A stretch of DNA of 64,000 bases from Pokkaliibacter plantistimulans (GTDB lineage: Bacteria; Pseudomonadota; Gammaproteobacteria; Pseudomonadales; Balneatricaceae), in the NCBI RefSeq assembly GCF_046844695.1, contig NZ_CP177354.1:4712001-4776000 (forward strand). The letters run 5' to 3'. The notes below the pieces were generated by a model that was given only the letters and a program-made list of their open reading frames with translations, did not search any database and had not been told where the DNA came from. The position numbers and the translations under genes were made by a program. Shown in pieces: positions 44,517-53,215 of this stretch. The stretch's first letter is position 1. Every line of letters starts with the position of its first letter.

Positions 44517-45062
44517 ATGTCCGATTTCTACACTATCCCGGTCAACACCATCAAAGGTGAAGCAACAACGCTGGAAAGCTACAAAGGCAAAGTGCTGCTG
44601 GTGGTGAATGTGGCCTCCAAGTGTGGCCTGACCAAACAGTACGAAGGGCTGGAGAAGCTCTACAAGACCTATCAGGAACGCGGTTTTGAGGTGCTGGGCT
44701 TCCCCGCCAATGACTTCAAGGGACAGGAGCCGGGCACTGACGAGGAAATCCAGCAGTTCTGCACTTCCACCTACGATGTAACCTTTCCCATGTTCAGCAA
44801 GATCGTAGTGACGGGGGCAGACAAGCATCCGCTGTATGCCCATCTGACCAGCGCTGAACCCACCACTGTCCAGCGTGAAGCCATGGAAACCATGCTGCGC
44901 GGTTATCAGATCGAGCCGACTGCGGCCCCTGAAGTGGTGTGGAATTTCGAGAAGTTCGTAATTGGCCGTGATGGCCAGATCGCGGCCCGTCTGGCACCCG
45001 GTATCACCCCGGATTCCGCCGCCATCTCTGAGGCGGTCGAGGCTGAGCTGGCCAAGGCGTGA
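44517..45062 (+). CDS. Glutathione peroxidase family protein (thiol peroxidase)
   Basis: A 181-residue GPx-fold peroxidase using Cys instead of selenocysteine: NVASKCGLTKQYEGL has Cys36, FPANDFKGQEPG has Gln70, and VWNFEKF has Trp142-Asn143, together the catalytic tetrad. Cys82 in FCTSTYDVTFPMF is at the usual resolving position, so it is probably thioredoxin-dependent. It is cytosolic and reduces hydroperoxides. It stands alone with a terminator at its end and is divergent from the mdcR-like gene. Confidence 0.93.
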   Translation: MSDFYTIPVNTIKGEATTLESYKGKVLLVVNVASKCGLTKQYEGLEKLYKTYQERGFEVLGFPANDFKGQEPGTDEEIQQFCTSTYDVTFPMFSKIVVTGADKHPLYAHLTSAEPTTVQREAMETMLRGYQIEPTAAPEVVWNFEKFVIGRDGQIAARLAPGITPDSAAISEAVEAELAKA

Positions 45063-45089
45063 TCCCTGATCAGCCTTGCTGAATAAACT

Positions 45090-45118
45090 AAGGGCCGAAT
45101 TATCCGGCCCTTGGTTTT
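45090..45118 (+). terminator. Terminator of the glutathione peroxidase gene
   Basis: Stem AAGGGCCG/CGGCCCTT with a 7-base loop, then GGTTTTTA. Confidence 0.8.
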
Positions 45119-45123
45119 TATGT

Positions 45124-45195
45124 ACCCATTAACAGTTTTTCACCCATTAACAGTTTATGTGTAACCGTTAAAACGTTGTTGTGTACCGGTTAAAA
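45124..45195. repeat. Cluster of TTAAC-type direct and inverted repeats
   Basis: ACCCATTAACAGTTT occurs at 45124-45138 and again at 45142-45156. Two further related units, GTAACCGTTAAAACG and GTACCGGTTAAAACG, follow up to about 45196 with a similar core (TTAAC/GTTAA). They fill the gap between convergent peroxidase and phosphate transporter genes and touch the end of the latter. Confidence 0.6.
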
Positions 45196-46797
45196 CGCGG
45201 CCTGCAGCCCCAGAAAAATAACGGCGCTGAGTATCGCTGCTGCAGGCAGGGTGATGATCCAGGCCAGAGCGATAGGTTTCATCATGCCCCAGTTGGTCTG
45301 GTGATTGACCAGACCAATACCCAGTACGGCACCGATCAGGATATGAGTGCTGGATACCGGAATGCCGAAGGTGGACGCCAGCAGCACCACAATGGCCGCC
45401 CCCAGCTCCGCCGAGAAGCCTGATGCGGGATGCATCTTGGTCAGGTTATGACCAACGGTGGCGATCACTTCCTTACCGATAAACCAGAGCCCGACAATCA
45501 GTGCGACACCGAACGTCAGCATCGCCGCAGGAGGGACCGCTGCCTGTGAGCCGACTTCGCCGGTACGCAGCACATCCATGATGGCAGCAAAGGGGCCGAT
45601 AGCGTTGGCGATATCATTGGCACCGTGGCTGAACGCAAAGCCCGAGGCGGTAAACACCTGCATCCAGCTGAACAGCAGGAAGGTAGAAGTATCCAGCGAC
45701 TTGCCCTTCAGGGTGCGGGTAAAGATATACACCACCATCCACACTGCTGCCGCGACCATCAGCATGATCAGCACGTTGTCGATGGTCGACAGGCCCAGAT
45801 GCATGTTCTTCAGGCCTTTGAAGATCAGCATGGCAGAGATGATCATCACCCCCAGCGCGGCCACCGCAGGGACGTACATTTCCAGCGCCTGATTGGCACG
45901 CACATCGCCTTTCTGGCTTTCCAGCTCATGCTGCTTGCGGTAGTAGTCCGTCTCAAACTCGGCCGGGTCGAAGTCATCGTCTTCCCGTGCATGGGCATCA
46001 CGCGCCATGGCCGAGGTGTAGGCAATCTGCTGAATCTCGCTCATGCGCTCGAAGGCTTTCTTGTGCTCCTTCTTCAGCTCTTTCTTCTGCAGTTTGATAT
46101 TTTTCAGCTGCCGGTCAGCATCGTCGTTGTAGTTGAGAATGTGCTTCTTGATCAGGTAGAACAGCGCGTAGGCCACTGCGCCGCCCAGCACCGGTGAGAT
46201 CACCCAGGACAGGGCAATCGTGCCGATCTTGCCCCACTGCACCAAGGCCAGCGCCGAGTCAGTGCCGCTCAGCAGAATCCCCAGCGTAATGGAGCTGCCG
46301 ACGATACCGCCGACGATGGAATGGGTCGTGGAAACCGGGTAGCCCTTTTTGGTGGCAAACAGCAGCCACAGTGCCGCGGCCAGCAAGGCCGACATCATGA
46401 TGTAGACAAACTGCATGGGGGCGATGGTCATCCGTGACAGATCGACGATACCGTCACGAATGGTCTTGGTGACTTCACCACCGGCAATCATCGCGCCGCT
46501 GACCTCGAAAATGGCCGCAATCACCAGCGCCTGTTTGATGCTGAGCGTGCCGGCACCGACGCTGGTACCAAAGGAGTTGGCGACATCGTTGCCGCCAATA
46601 TTGAACGCCATGAACAGCCCGAACAGGCAGGCAAGAACGAAGATCAGGGGAGCGTTGTGCTGGGTATAACCCAGGCCCCAGTTGAGAAAATACAGGGTGG
46701 TGATCAGAAACAGCGCGGCGAAGAACCAGCTGATACGAGAGATCCCGCCCACCCCTCCTGATGGCATAGCACCCGATGTGTTTTCCATATGTGCCAT
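45190..46797 (-). CDS. Inorganic phosphate transporter, PiT family
   Basis: A 535-residue inner-membrane Pi:cation symporter. The two PHO-4 repeats are visible: NIGGNDVANSFGTSVGAGTL with VSTTHSIVGGIVGSS in the N-half, and FSHGANDIANAIGPFAAIMD with VSSTHILIGAVLGIG in the C-half. Between them lies a charged cytosolic region (about 240-310; KKELKKEHKKAFERM). It is longer than E. coli PitA because of this insert. Start codons at 46788, 46797 and 46809 are all possible; AGAGGA is best spaced for 46797. No pho-box was recognised. Confidence 0.92.
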   Translation of the reverse strand: MAHMENTSGAMPSGGVGGISRISWFFAALFLITTLYFLNWGLGYTQHNAPLIFVLACLFGLFMAFNIGGNDVANSFGTSVGAGTLSIKQALVIAAIFEVSGAMIAGGEVTKTIRDGIVDLSRMTIAPMQFVYIMMSALLAAALWLLFATKKGYPVSTTHSIVGGIVGSSITLGILLSGTDSALALVQWGKIGTIALSWVISPVLGGAVAYALFYLIKKHILNYNDDADRQLKNIKLQKKELKKEHKKAFERMSEIQQIAYTSAMARDAHAREDDDFDPAEFETDYYRKQHELESQKGDVRANQALEMYVPAVAALGVMIISAMLIFKGLKNMHLGLSTIDNVLIMLMVAAAVWMVVYIFTRTLKGKSLDTSTFLLFSWMQVFTASGFAFSHGANDIANAIGPFAAIMDVLRTGEVGSQAAVPPAAMLTFGVALIVGLWFIGKEVIATVGHNLTKMHPASGFSAELGAAIVVLLASTFGIPVSSTHILIGAVLGIGLVNHQTNWGMMKPIALAWIITLPAAAILSAVIFLGLQAAF

Positions 46798-46915
46798 CTG
46801 ACTATCCATCCTCTGTGCCAAGTCATGTGGAGACCTGAGCGTACGAAGGGCGGATGACTGCGCTGTGACACTTTGATACCAGTTTTCCTACAATTTTCCC
46901 TGCTATGGCAGCTCG

Positions 46916-47335
46916 CTATGGTTTGCTGGCCAGCAGCTCACGATGGGCAAGATAGAAGTAGGCCACGGCCCAGAGTGGCCAGCCATGGAGCAGAATCCGC
47001 ACACGCACGTTACCGCCAGACAGCAGCATCAGTGCAATGCAACTGAACAGCAGTAAGCCCATTCCGATTCTTGCGGTTTTCGGCTTGAGCAGCTGGCGTT
47101 GCTGGTTGACGGAAAAGTACAAAAGCCAGAGTGCACAAAGGCCACTCCAGCCCGTTACAAAGACCACCAGTACCGCCATCGCCGCATACAGCGATGACTG
47201 GTGCTGATAGGCTCCCAGCTCAAAGCCAATCCCTGTCATCGACAGATACAGGGCGATCAGCGTGCTCGGCACCATCACCACCAGGCCGACAAAACGATGA
47301 ACACCCCGGCGCAGCGCGGTTGAGATATCCATCAC
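46916..47335 (-). CDS. Small membrane protein, function unknown
   Basis: A 139-residue protein with four predicted membrane spans (near residues 15-33, 48-66, 88-105, 110-130). No known family was recognised. Its ATG overlaps the stop of the larger membrane-protein gene upstream, so the pair is probably one unit. Confidence 0.65.
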   Translation of the reverse strand: MMDISTALRRGVHRFVGLVVMVPSTLIALYLSMTGIGFELGAYQHQSSLYAAMAVLVVFVTGWSGLCALWLLYFSVNQQRQLLKPKTARIGMGLLLFSCIALMLLSGGNVRVRILLHGWPLWAVAYFYLAHRELLASKP

Positions 47336-48360
47336 TGACGGTGCTCCAGCAGTTCCCGCAAGGCAGTCGGTAACAGCTGGCGGGCACGCTGAGTCAGCGC
47401 CTGTTCCTGCGTTTGCCAGAGTACACCGAGGTAGATCACCAGCAGGCCGATGGCGGTCAGGGCGACGGGAAACAGCCAGCTGTCTTCAAACACATCCTGC
47501 GCCAGATGCCCCAGGTACAGACAGGCACCAATAGCCCCAAAGACCACAAACACCCGGCGCATCAGCACCACTCCGACAACGATCATCAGCAGGTTGATAC
47601 AGCAGTAAATAAACTTGTTCAGTTCACTGTCGGAATGCTGCAGCGTCATGCCGCCCCAAAATGCCATCACGCCAAACAGGTAGATCCAGAACGCATAGTC
47701 GGCACTGAAGCGTGAACGGATATCCACCCACAGCGCCAGCCCGATCATCAGCGCACCGCAATAAAGCGACACCAGCTTGCGCAGCTCCCACGAATAGTCC
47801 CCACCGTTAAGCATGGTGGTCAGGTCCATGGACATGTACCAGAGGGTGACGGCAATCGGCATCACCAGAAAAGGATAACGGTAGCGCCACAGCACCATGC
47901 ACCCCACCGCCAGCGTTCCCAGCTCCATATACAGCCAGTGCCAGCGAATATAGCGATGGTAATCGCGGTAAGGTGAGTCATCAGGCCAGACCCCCAGTGC
48001 CTGCTGCAGGCCATAGATGGCCAGCGGCGTCAGGGCAACAGCGAAGGTGGCGCAAATGCCCGCCGGTATCATCAGCCCCCTGTCGGCAAAATGGCGGGAA
48101 AACCACAGGCCCACTCCGGCATACAGCAACGAAATAAAGAACACCCCCCAGCCACCGAACTCCTCCCAGCCGAGGTTCATAAACAGCGTCATGGCGCCGA
48201 TGGCGATCATGCCGCCGAGATAATACAGCACATGGGTAAAGTCGAATTGCGGCGTATTGGCATGCTGGCTACGCCAGAACCCCCATAACCGCTCGGCCTG
48301 ATCAGCACTGATAATCTGCTGTTCAACGGCCTGATCCAGTGACTTTCTGGTCAGTTTCAT
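47332..48360 (-). CDS. Polytopic membrane protein with a DUF2157-like N-terminus
   Basis: A 342-residue protein. Residues about 1-35 (MKLTRKSLDQAVEQQIISAD, then AERLWGFWRSQ) form a soluble helical segment like that of DUF2157 proteins, followed by about ten hydrophobic spans. Cytosolic and periplasmic loops are short. Function unknown; such proteins are common in proteobacteria. The ATG at 48358-48360 follows AGGAG by 8-9 bases; the longer open frame upstream has no membrane or family character. Coupled to the 139-residue protein downstream. Confidence 0.75.
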   Translation of the reverse strand: MKLTRKSLDQAVEQQIISADQAERLWGFWRSQHANTPQFDFTHVLYYLGGMIAIGAMTLFMNLGWEEFGGWGVFFISLLYAGVGLWFSRHFADRGLMIPAGICATFAVALTPLAIYGLQQALGVWPDDSPYRDYHRYIRWHWLYMELGTLAVGCMVLWRYRYPFLVMPIAVTLWYMSMDLTTMLNGGDYSWELRKLVSLYCGALMIGLALWVDIRSRFSADYAFWIYLFGVMAFWGGMTLQHSDSELNKFIYCCINLLMIVVGVVLMRRVFVVFGAIGACLYLGHLAQDVFEDSWLFPVALTAIGLLVIYLGVLWQTQEQALTQRARQLLPTALRELLEHRQ

Positions 48361-48430
48361 CCGTGTAACTCCTGTTCGGGCAAGCGATCTTGCTTGCCCC
48401 ACCATCGGGTATGCTCGCTCCGCCGCACTC

Positions 48431-48970
48431 TTATACTGGCGCCAGAGGGGCATGGGGTAACGCAGGCAGGCTAATCGCAATACTATCCCCCGCCTGCACC
48501 GGTCCGCCATGCAGCACAACACCCATGACACCGGCGCGCCGGATCAGCTGACCATGCTCATCCCGATCCAGTACTGCAGCGGTCAGCCCCTGCTGATAGC
48601 GGTCAAGCTGAGCACAGGGGTTGCGTAATCCCGTCACCTCGATGCGCACCGTTTCCCCGATTGTCAGCACACTGCCAGTGGGCAGCGCCAGCAGATCAAG
48701 ACCACAGGTCGTGATATTTTCGCCCATGGTCCCCGCTTCGACCGCAAACCCTCTGCCCTGCAGCTCTTCGATCAGCTCCTGCTGGATCAGATGAACCTGG
48801 CGCAAATTAGGCTGATTGGGATCTTTGGCGACGCGGGAGCGATGCTGTACGGTGACGCCGCGATGGGCATCGCCCACCACCCCTTCGCCCTTGATCAGCT
48901 CAATCTGACGGGCGGGCTGTTTGGAAAATGTGTGCTGCTCTGAACAGCTGACTGCGACTACCTGTGCCAT
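48431..48970 (-). CDS. MOSC-domain protein
   Basis: A 179-residue MOSC (molybdenum cofactor sulfurase C-terminal) protein. Marks are EGVVGDAHRGVTVQHRSR near residue 29, GRGFAVEAGTMGENITTCGL, and VEVTG-like RIEVTGLRNPCAQLDRYQQG, in which the conserved MOSC cysteine (NPC) occurs. Such proteins resemble YiiM and bind or handle molybdenum cofactor substrates, often for reduction of N-hydroxylated compounds. Partner proteins are not nearby. Confidence 0.85.
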   Translation of the reverse strand: MAQVVAVSCSEQHTFSKQPARQIELIKGEGVVGDAHRGVTVQHRSRVAKDPNQPNLRQVHLIQQELIEELQGRGFAVEAGTMGENITTCGLDLLALPTGSVLTIGETVRIEVTGLRNPCAQLDRYQQGLTAAVLDRDEHGQLIRRAGVMGVVLHGGPVQAGDSIAISLPALPHAPLAPV

Positions 48971-49064
48971 GGAGTTTCCTTTTCCCTGATGTGTGATGGC
49001 CTGTTACAGACCATCGCGATCGCTGTCGGCAAGGGTAGCAGGGTCACGGTTATTTGGCCTGTTC

Positions 49065-49166
49065 AGAGTGATAACGGTTTTGTATTGGTGAAGAGTGACA
49101 ACGATTTGGTAGTAGCTAAAAGCGACAACGGTTTTGTAGTGGTGAAGAGTAAGAACCGGTTCCTGC
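49065..49166 (+). repeat. 27-base tandem repeat, about 3.8 copies
   Basis: Units begin at 49065, 49092, 49119 and 49146, each close to AGAGTGACAACGGTTTTGTA plus GTGGTGA. The period of 27 keeps an open frame on both strands; the plus strand would read a 9-residue repeat near VKSDNGFVV in a 71-codon frame (48989-49204), but no ribosome site supports a gene. It lies between the MOSC and VOC genes. Confidence 0.85.
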
Positions 49167-49247
49167 ACGTGAATGCGTTGAAATCCCCCCTGCGGGGGCC
49201 ATAAACAGCTCATTGTTCTGTCAGCCAGCGCCATCAGTGAGGTGCCT

Positions 49248-49691
49248 ATGCCCAGCCCGCGGATAACCCATATTGCGCTGCATGTGGTCGATCTTGATGC
49301 CTGCGTGTCGTTCTACGCCGACTACTGTGGCATGTACACCATTCACGAGCGGCGCCATGGTGCCAAACAGATTGTCTGGATGGCCGAACCCGGGCGGGAA
49401 AGCGATTTTATCTTTGTACTGATGAACGGTGGGCAAGACTTGCAGCTGGCCGGTAATGATTACCGTCATTTTGGCTTTGCCCTCGGCTCCAGAGCCGAGG
49501 TGGACAAACTGGCCGCGCGCGCAGAGGCGGCCGGTTGTCTGGTCTGGGCACCCCGTCAGGAGGCATTCCCGGTGGGGTATTACTGTGGCCTGCGTGACCC
49601 TAACGGTAACTATGTAGAGTTCAGTTTCGGTCAGCCGCTGGGGCCGGGCGCGGAAGACTTCGAGCAGCTGCTGCGCCTGCAGGAACAGTAA
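49248..49691 (+). CDS. VOC-superfamily (glyoxalase-like) protein
   Basis: A 147-residue protein with two paired beta-alpha-beta units: ITHIALHVVDLDACVSFYADYCGM at the N-terminus (metal-ligand His in HIALHV) and YCGLRDPNGNYVEFSFGQPL at the C-terminus (ligand Glu in YVEFS). This is the pattern of glyoxalase I/dioxygenase-fold metalloproteins. The reaction cannot be assigned. The ATG at 49248 follows GAGGTG; an in-frame GTG lies two codons earlier. Confidence 0.85.
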   Translation: MPSPRITHIALHVVDLDACVSFYADYCGMYTIHERRHGAKQIVWMAEPGRESDFIFVLMNGGQDLQLAGNDYRHFGFALGSRAEVDKLAARAEAAGCLVWAPRQEAFPVGYYCGLRDPNGNYVEFSFGQPLGPGAEDFEQLLRLQEQ

Positions 49692-49717
49692 CGCAGCCGC
49701 TGCCTCATCAGCGCTGC

Positions 49718-50887
49718 TCAGCCCTCGCTGGCCGGAAAGTCGATCGGTAACGCAGCCGGGCGCTCAAAGCGGGTCTCGGTGGTAAAGAATGTCCGGCTTC
49801 TGGCGGAGTTGATCAGCTTATCCATCACCTCCAGCGCATGCAGTGCCATCGCCCCACTGGCGCGCTCCGGGCGCTGATCGCGAATGGCGTAGGCCATGTC
49901 GACCAGCCCGATACCACGGCTGTTCCGGGCATGGCTGACGGAGTTAAACGGATGGCGGCTTTCCACCTCAATCCAGTCACTGCCGGGCGTCTGGCGCGGC
50001 ATGTTTTTCCAGCGATAGTTACTCTCGGTCCTGAGCAGCAAGGTGCCACCAAACAGGTTCGGACCGTCGCAAGGGTCCACATCCCGCAAGCACAGCGTGC
50101 CTTTGGTGCCGTAGATTTCCAACCGTGGCAGCTCCGAATCCCAGACATCAAAACTGGTCACGATAGTAGCAACTGCACCGTTGCTGAACGCCAGATTGCC
50201 CGAGATATGGGTATCTACCCCGACCTCGAAGGTTTCCCCCTGCTGCGGGCCGTAGTGCATGGTGCGTTGTGCAAAAGCGCGGTTGGACAGGGCACAGCCA
50301 CTTTCGACCGTTCCGAGCAGAGACAAGAGTGCCGTCACATAATAGGGCCCGATATCCAGCAGCGGGCCGCAGTCCTGCTGATAAACAAAGGCAGGATTGG
50401 GATGAAACCACTCCATGCCATGGCTGACAGCAAAGGCACTGGCAGCGGTAACCTGACCAATAACGCCGTCATCAATCAGTTTGCGACAGGCCTGCAAGCG
50501 GCCACCGAGAAAGGTATCCGGCGCACACCCCACGCGCAGGCCTTTGTCTTTCGCCAGAGCCATGATCCGCTGACCATCGGCAAAGCTGGCGGCCAGTGGC
50601 TTCTCACTGTACACATGCTTGCCTGCGGCCAGTGCGGCCAGATTCAGTTCGGCATGTACCGCGGGATGAGTGAGGTTAAGGATGATGTCGATGTCGGGGT
50701 CTGCAATCAGCGCCATCGCATCGCGGTAGGCTCGCGGAATGCCATGCTGTGCCGCCTTGGCCTCGGCCTTGCCCAGATCACGTCCGGCACAGCCCAGCAC
50801 CCTGACAATATCGAACAGTTTCAGGTTATCGAAATAGACATCGCTGATATCACCGATGCCGATAACGCCGACATTGAAGCTACTCAT
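49718..50887 (-). CDS. Gfo/Idh/MocA-family oxidoreductase
   Basis: A 389-residue NAD(P)-dependent dehydrogenase of the sugar/inositol type. The Rossmann domain starts NVGVIGIGDISDVYFDNL (GxGxxS variant), with HVYSEKPLAASFADG holding the catalytic-type EKP. The C-terminal alpha/beta domain has GPLLDIGPYYVTALLSLLG, where DIGPYY matches the D-x-G-x-H/Y block. The substrate is probably a sugar or polyol; no transporter or kinase is adjacent. The ATG at 50885-50887 follows AGGAGGTG. Confidence 0.9.
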   Translation of the reverse strand: MSSFNVGVIGIGDISDVYFDNLKLFDIVRVLGCAGRDLGKAEAKAAQHGIPRAYRDAMALIADPDIDIILNLTHPAVHAELNLAALAAGKHVYSEKPLAASFADGQRIMALAKDKGLRVGCAPDTFLGGRLQACRKLIDDGVIGQVTAASAFAVSHGMEWFHPNPAFVYQQDCGPLLDIGPYYVTALLSLLGTVESGCALSNRAFAQRTMHYGPQQGETFEVGVDTHISGNLAFSNGAVATIVTSFDVWDSELPRLEIYGTKGTLCLRDVDPCDGPNLFGGTLLLRTESNYRWKNMPRQTPGSDWIEVESRHPFNSVSHARNSRGIGLVDMAYAIRDQRPERASGAMALHALEVMDKLINSARSRTFFTTETRFERPAALPIDFPASEG

Positions 50888-51128
50888 TCCCACCTCCTTT
50901 TCTTGTTAGTCCACGCATCCATCGGCAGCGCCGGGCGCTGCGAGAGTGTGGTGTCAGGACCTTGTTTTTATCTGGCGATGAGGAGGCAGACAACGAAAAA
51001 AGAGCGCAAAAATTCCAAAAGATGTCTTCACGAAATAAAAACAATCATCGACTCTGCCATCAGCCCGTATGACATGTGCGGGGAACAAGCCCTTCCAGCC
51101 TGGCTGTAAAAGGTAGTTTTAAAGGCAA

Positions 51129-52037
51129 TTAAAGCAGCTTCTCGCCCATGATCTCCCTGACCCAGTCCATAAATACCCTCACCCGCCGTGGCAAATGGCG
51201 ACGATTGGCATAAACGAAAGAGAGTGGCATCGGCGCCAGACGAAACTCAGGCAGCACCTCAATCAATGCGCCGGAGGCAAGGTAGGATTTCACCCCGGTC
51301 AGCGGGGTCTGGATAATACCAAGCCCGGCCAGACAGGCGCTGAGATAGGCTTCGGAGTTATTGACGGTTACCGCACCGGCCATCGGGACATAGCCCGTTT
51401 GCTGCGGCAGAGCAGGGTCATGGTATTCAAAGTCATCGGGGCGGCCACCCAGCTCGACCACGTAATGCACCAGCCGGTGCCCGGCCAGATCATCCAGAGT
51501 CTGAGGAATGCCGAAACGTGCGGCGTAACCGGCACTGATGCAATTGACGTTGTAATACTGGCCGACCGGCACGGCGATCAGATTGCTGTCGCCCAGATGC
51601 CCGGCGCGCAAAACGCAGTCAAAGCCCTCGCGTACCAGATCGACACGCCGGTCGGTGCTGCATACTTCGATATTCAGAGCCGGATGCTGCTGCAGAAACT
51701 CAGACAGTCTGGGTAACACCACGTCACGTGCCACCGCCAGTGGCATATCCACCCGCAGCCGCCCCTGCAGCTGTGATTGTTCATGCCGAAACAGCGTGCG
51801 CAGGTCATCCATATCCGCCAGCAGGTCCTTGCTGCGTTCATAGAACACCTGACCGTCCGGCGTCATGCTGACACGGCGGGTAGTCCGGTGCAGCAGGCGG
51901 GTATCGAGCATTTCTTCCAGCTGCTGGATCGCCGTGGAAACGCTGGACTTGGGTAGCCGCAGGCTGTCAGCGGCAGCAGTAAAACTGGCCAGCTCAGCTA
52001 CCCTTATAAAGATTTGCATGGCATCCAGCTCTTTCAT
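51129..52037 (-). CDS. LysR-family transcriptional regulator
   Basis: A 302-residue LTTR of the CrgA/AaeR-like group: KELDAMQIFIRVAELASFTAAAD and SSVSTAIQQLEEMLDTRLLHRTTR form the winged helix. LRVDMPLAVARDVVLPRLSEF opens the effector domain, and a C-terminal PRRVRVFMDWVREIM is usual for this group. It is divergent from the short-chain dehydrogenase gene across a 246-base gap and likely controls it, a very common pairing. Confidence 0.9.
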   Translation of the reverse strand: MKELDAMQIFIRVAELASFTAAADSLRLPKSSVSTAIQQLEEMLDTRLLHRTTRRVSMTPDGQVFYERSKDLLADMDDLRTLFRHEQSQLQGRLRVDMPLAVARDVVLPRLSEFLQQHPALNIEVCSTDRRVDLVREGFDCVLRAGHLGDSNLIAVPVGQYYNVNCISAGYAARFGIPQTLDDLAGHRLVHYVVELGGRPDDFEYHDPALPQQTGYVPMAGAVTVNNSEAYLSACLAGLGIIQTPLTGVKSYLASGALIEVLPEFRLAPMPLSFVYANRRHLPRRVRVFMDWVREIMGEKLL

Positions 52038-52283
52038 CAGCTCACCTACTGTTCGGACATGGCGAACAGTATAAACACGGATAGCTGATTTATCCGGTCA
52101 GATACGAAATATAGACTGCCTTTCAACAGATCAGGCTCCCGTCACACCAGCCTGCATTCAGGCACAGACAAAGAGCCCGTTCTGATCTGCATTGAGCTGC
52201 ATTCCACTGCGTCAGCGCACCCGCAGCCTTTCACCGGCAGCTCTTCACCAGCAGCCCTTCACCAGCAAAAGATGGAGCACAGC

Positions 52284-53042
52284 ATGAGCAACAAAATCGC
52301 AATCGTAACCGGCGGCAGCCGTGGTCTGGGCAGGAATACCGTCATGCATCTGGCCCGCAAAGGGGTGGATGTGATTTTCACCTATCGCAGCCAGCAGGCT
52401 GAGGCGGAAGAAGTCGTCGCGGCGGTCGCGGCAGCCGGTGCCAGAGCCATGGCCCTGCAGCTGGATGTGGCCGTTGCCAGCAGCTTCCCCGCGTTTGCCG
52501 CAACGGTAAAACAGACACTGGCACAGCACTGGCAGCGCGAGCATTTCGATTTTCTGGTCAACAATGCCGGTATCGGCATTCACGCCAGCTTTATGGAAAC
52601 CACTGAAGAACAGTTCGATACCCTGATGAATATCCATCTCAAGGGCACCTTCTTCCTGACTCAGGCCCTGCTGCCACTGATGGCGGATGGCGGTCGTATC
52701 GTCAACCTGTCGACCGGTCTGGCCCGCTTTGCCCTGCCCGGATACGCCGCCTATGCAGCGATGAAAGGCGGCATCGAAGTGCTGACCCGCTACATGGCCA
52801 AGGAACTGGGAGCACGGGGGATTGCCGTCAACGTGGTGGCACCCGGTGCCATCGAGACCGACTTTGGCGGTGGTGTGGTACGCGACAACGAGCAGGTGAA
52901 CAACTTTGTCGCCTCACAGACGGCCCTCGGCCGGGTTGGCCTGCCCGATGATATTGGCGGCGTGATTGCCTCACTGCTCTCCGACGACAACCGCTGGATC
53001 AATGCGCAGAGAATTGAAGCATCAGGCGGTATGTTCCTGTAA
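52284..53042 (+). CDS. Short-chain dehydrogenase/reductase
   Basis: A 252-residue classical SDR: KIAIVTGGSRGLGRNTVMHL (TGGxxGxG cofactor motif), FLVNNAGIGIHA (NNAG), RIVNLSTGLARFALPGYAAY, and YAAMKGGIE (Tyr-x-x-x-Lys catalytic pair). A C-terminal WINAQRIEASGGMFL is typical of FabG-like SDRs. Physiological substrate unknown. The ATG at 52284 follows GGAG by six bases; an in-frame ATG four codons earlier is possible. Confidence 0.9.
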   Translation: MSNKIAIVTGGSRGLGRNTVMHLARKGVDVIFTYRSQQAEAEEVVAAVAAAGARAMALQLDVAVASSFPAFAATVKQTLAQHWQREHFDFLVNNAGIGIHASFMETTEEQFDTLMNIHLKGTFFLTQALLPLMADGGRIVNLSTGLARFALPGYAAYAAMKGGIEVLTRYMAKELGARGIAVNVVAPGAIETDFGGGVVRDNEQVNNFVASQTALGRVGLPDDIGGVIASLLSDDNRWINAQRIEASGGMFL

Positions 53043-53215
53043 CCCTTCCTCCGGATACAGCGGTCAGCAATGATCGCTGGCTGAGCCGGGCACTCCGTCA
53101 GCGGATTGTTCCGGCCTGGCCGACCAACGTTGTTTAATCGTTTGTTTAAATAAAAATCAAGTCGGGTACACTACTGGACCTTTCCCTTCCGCACTACCGC
53201 ACCCGGATCAACACA

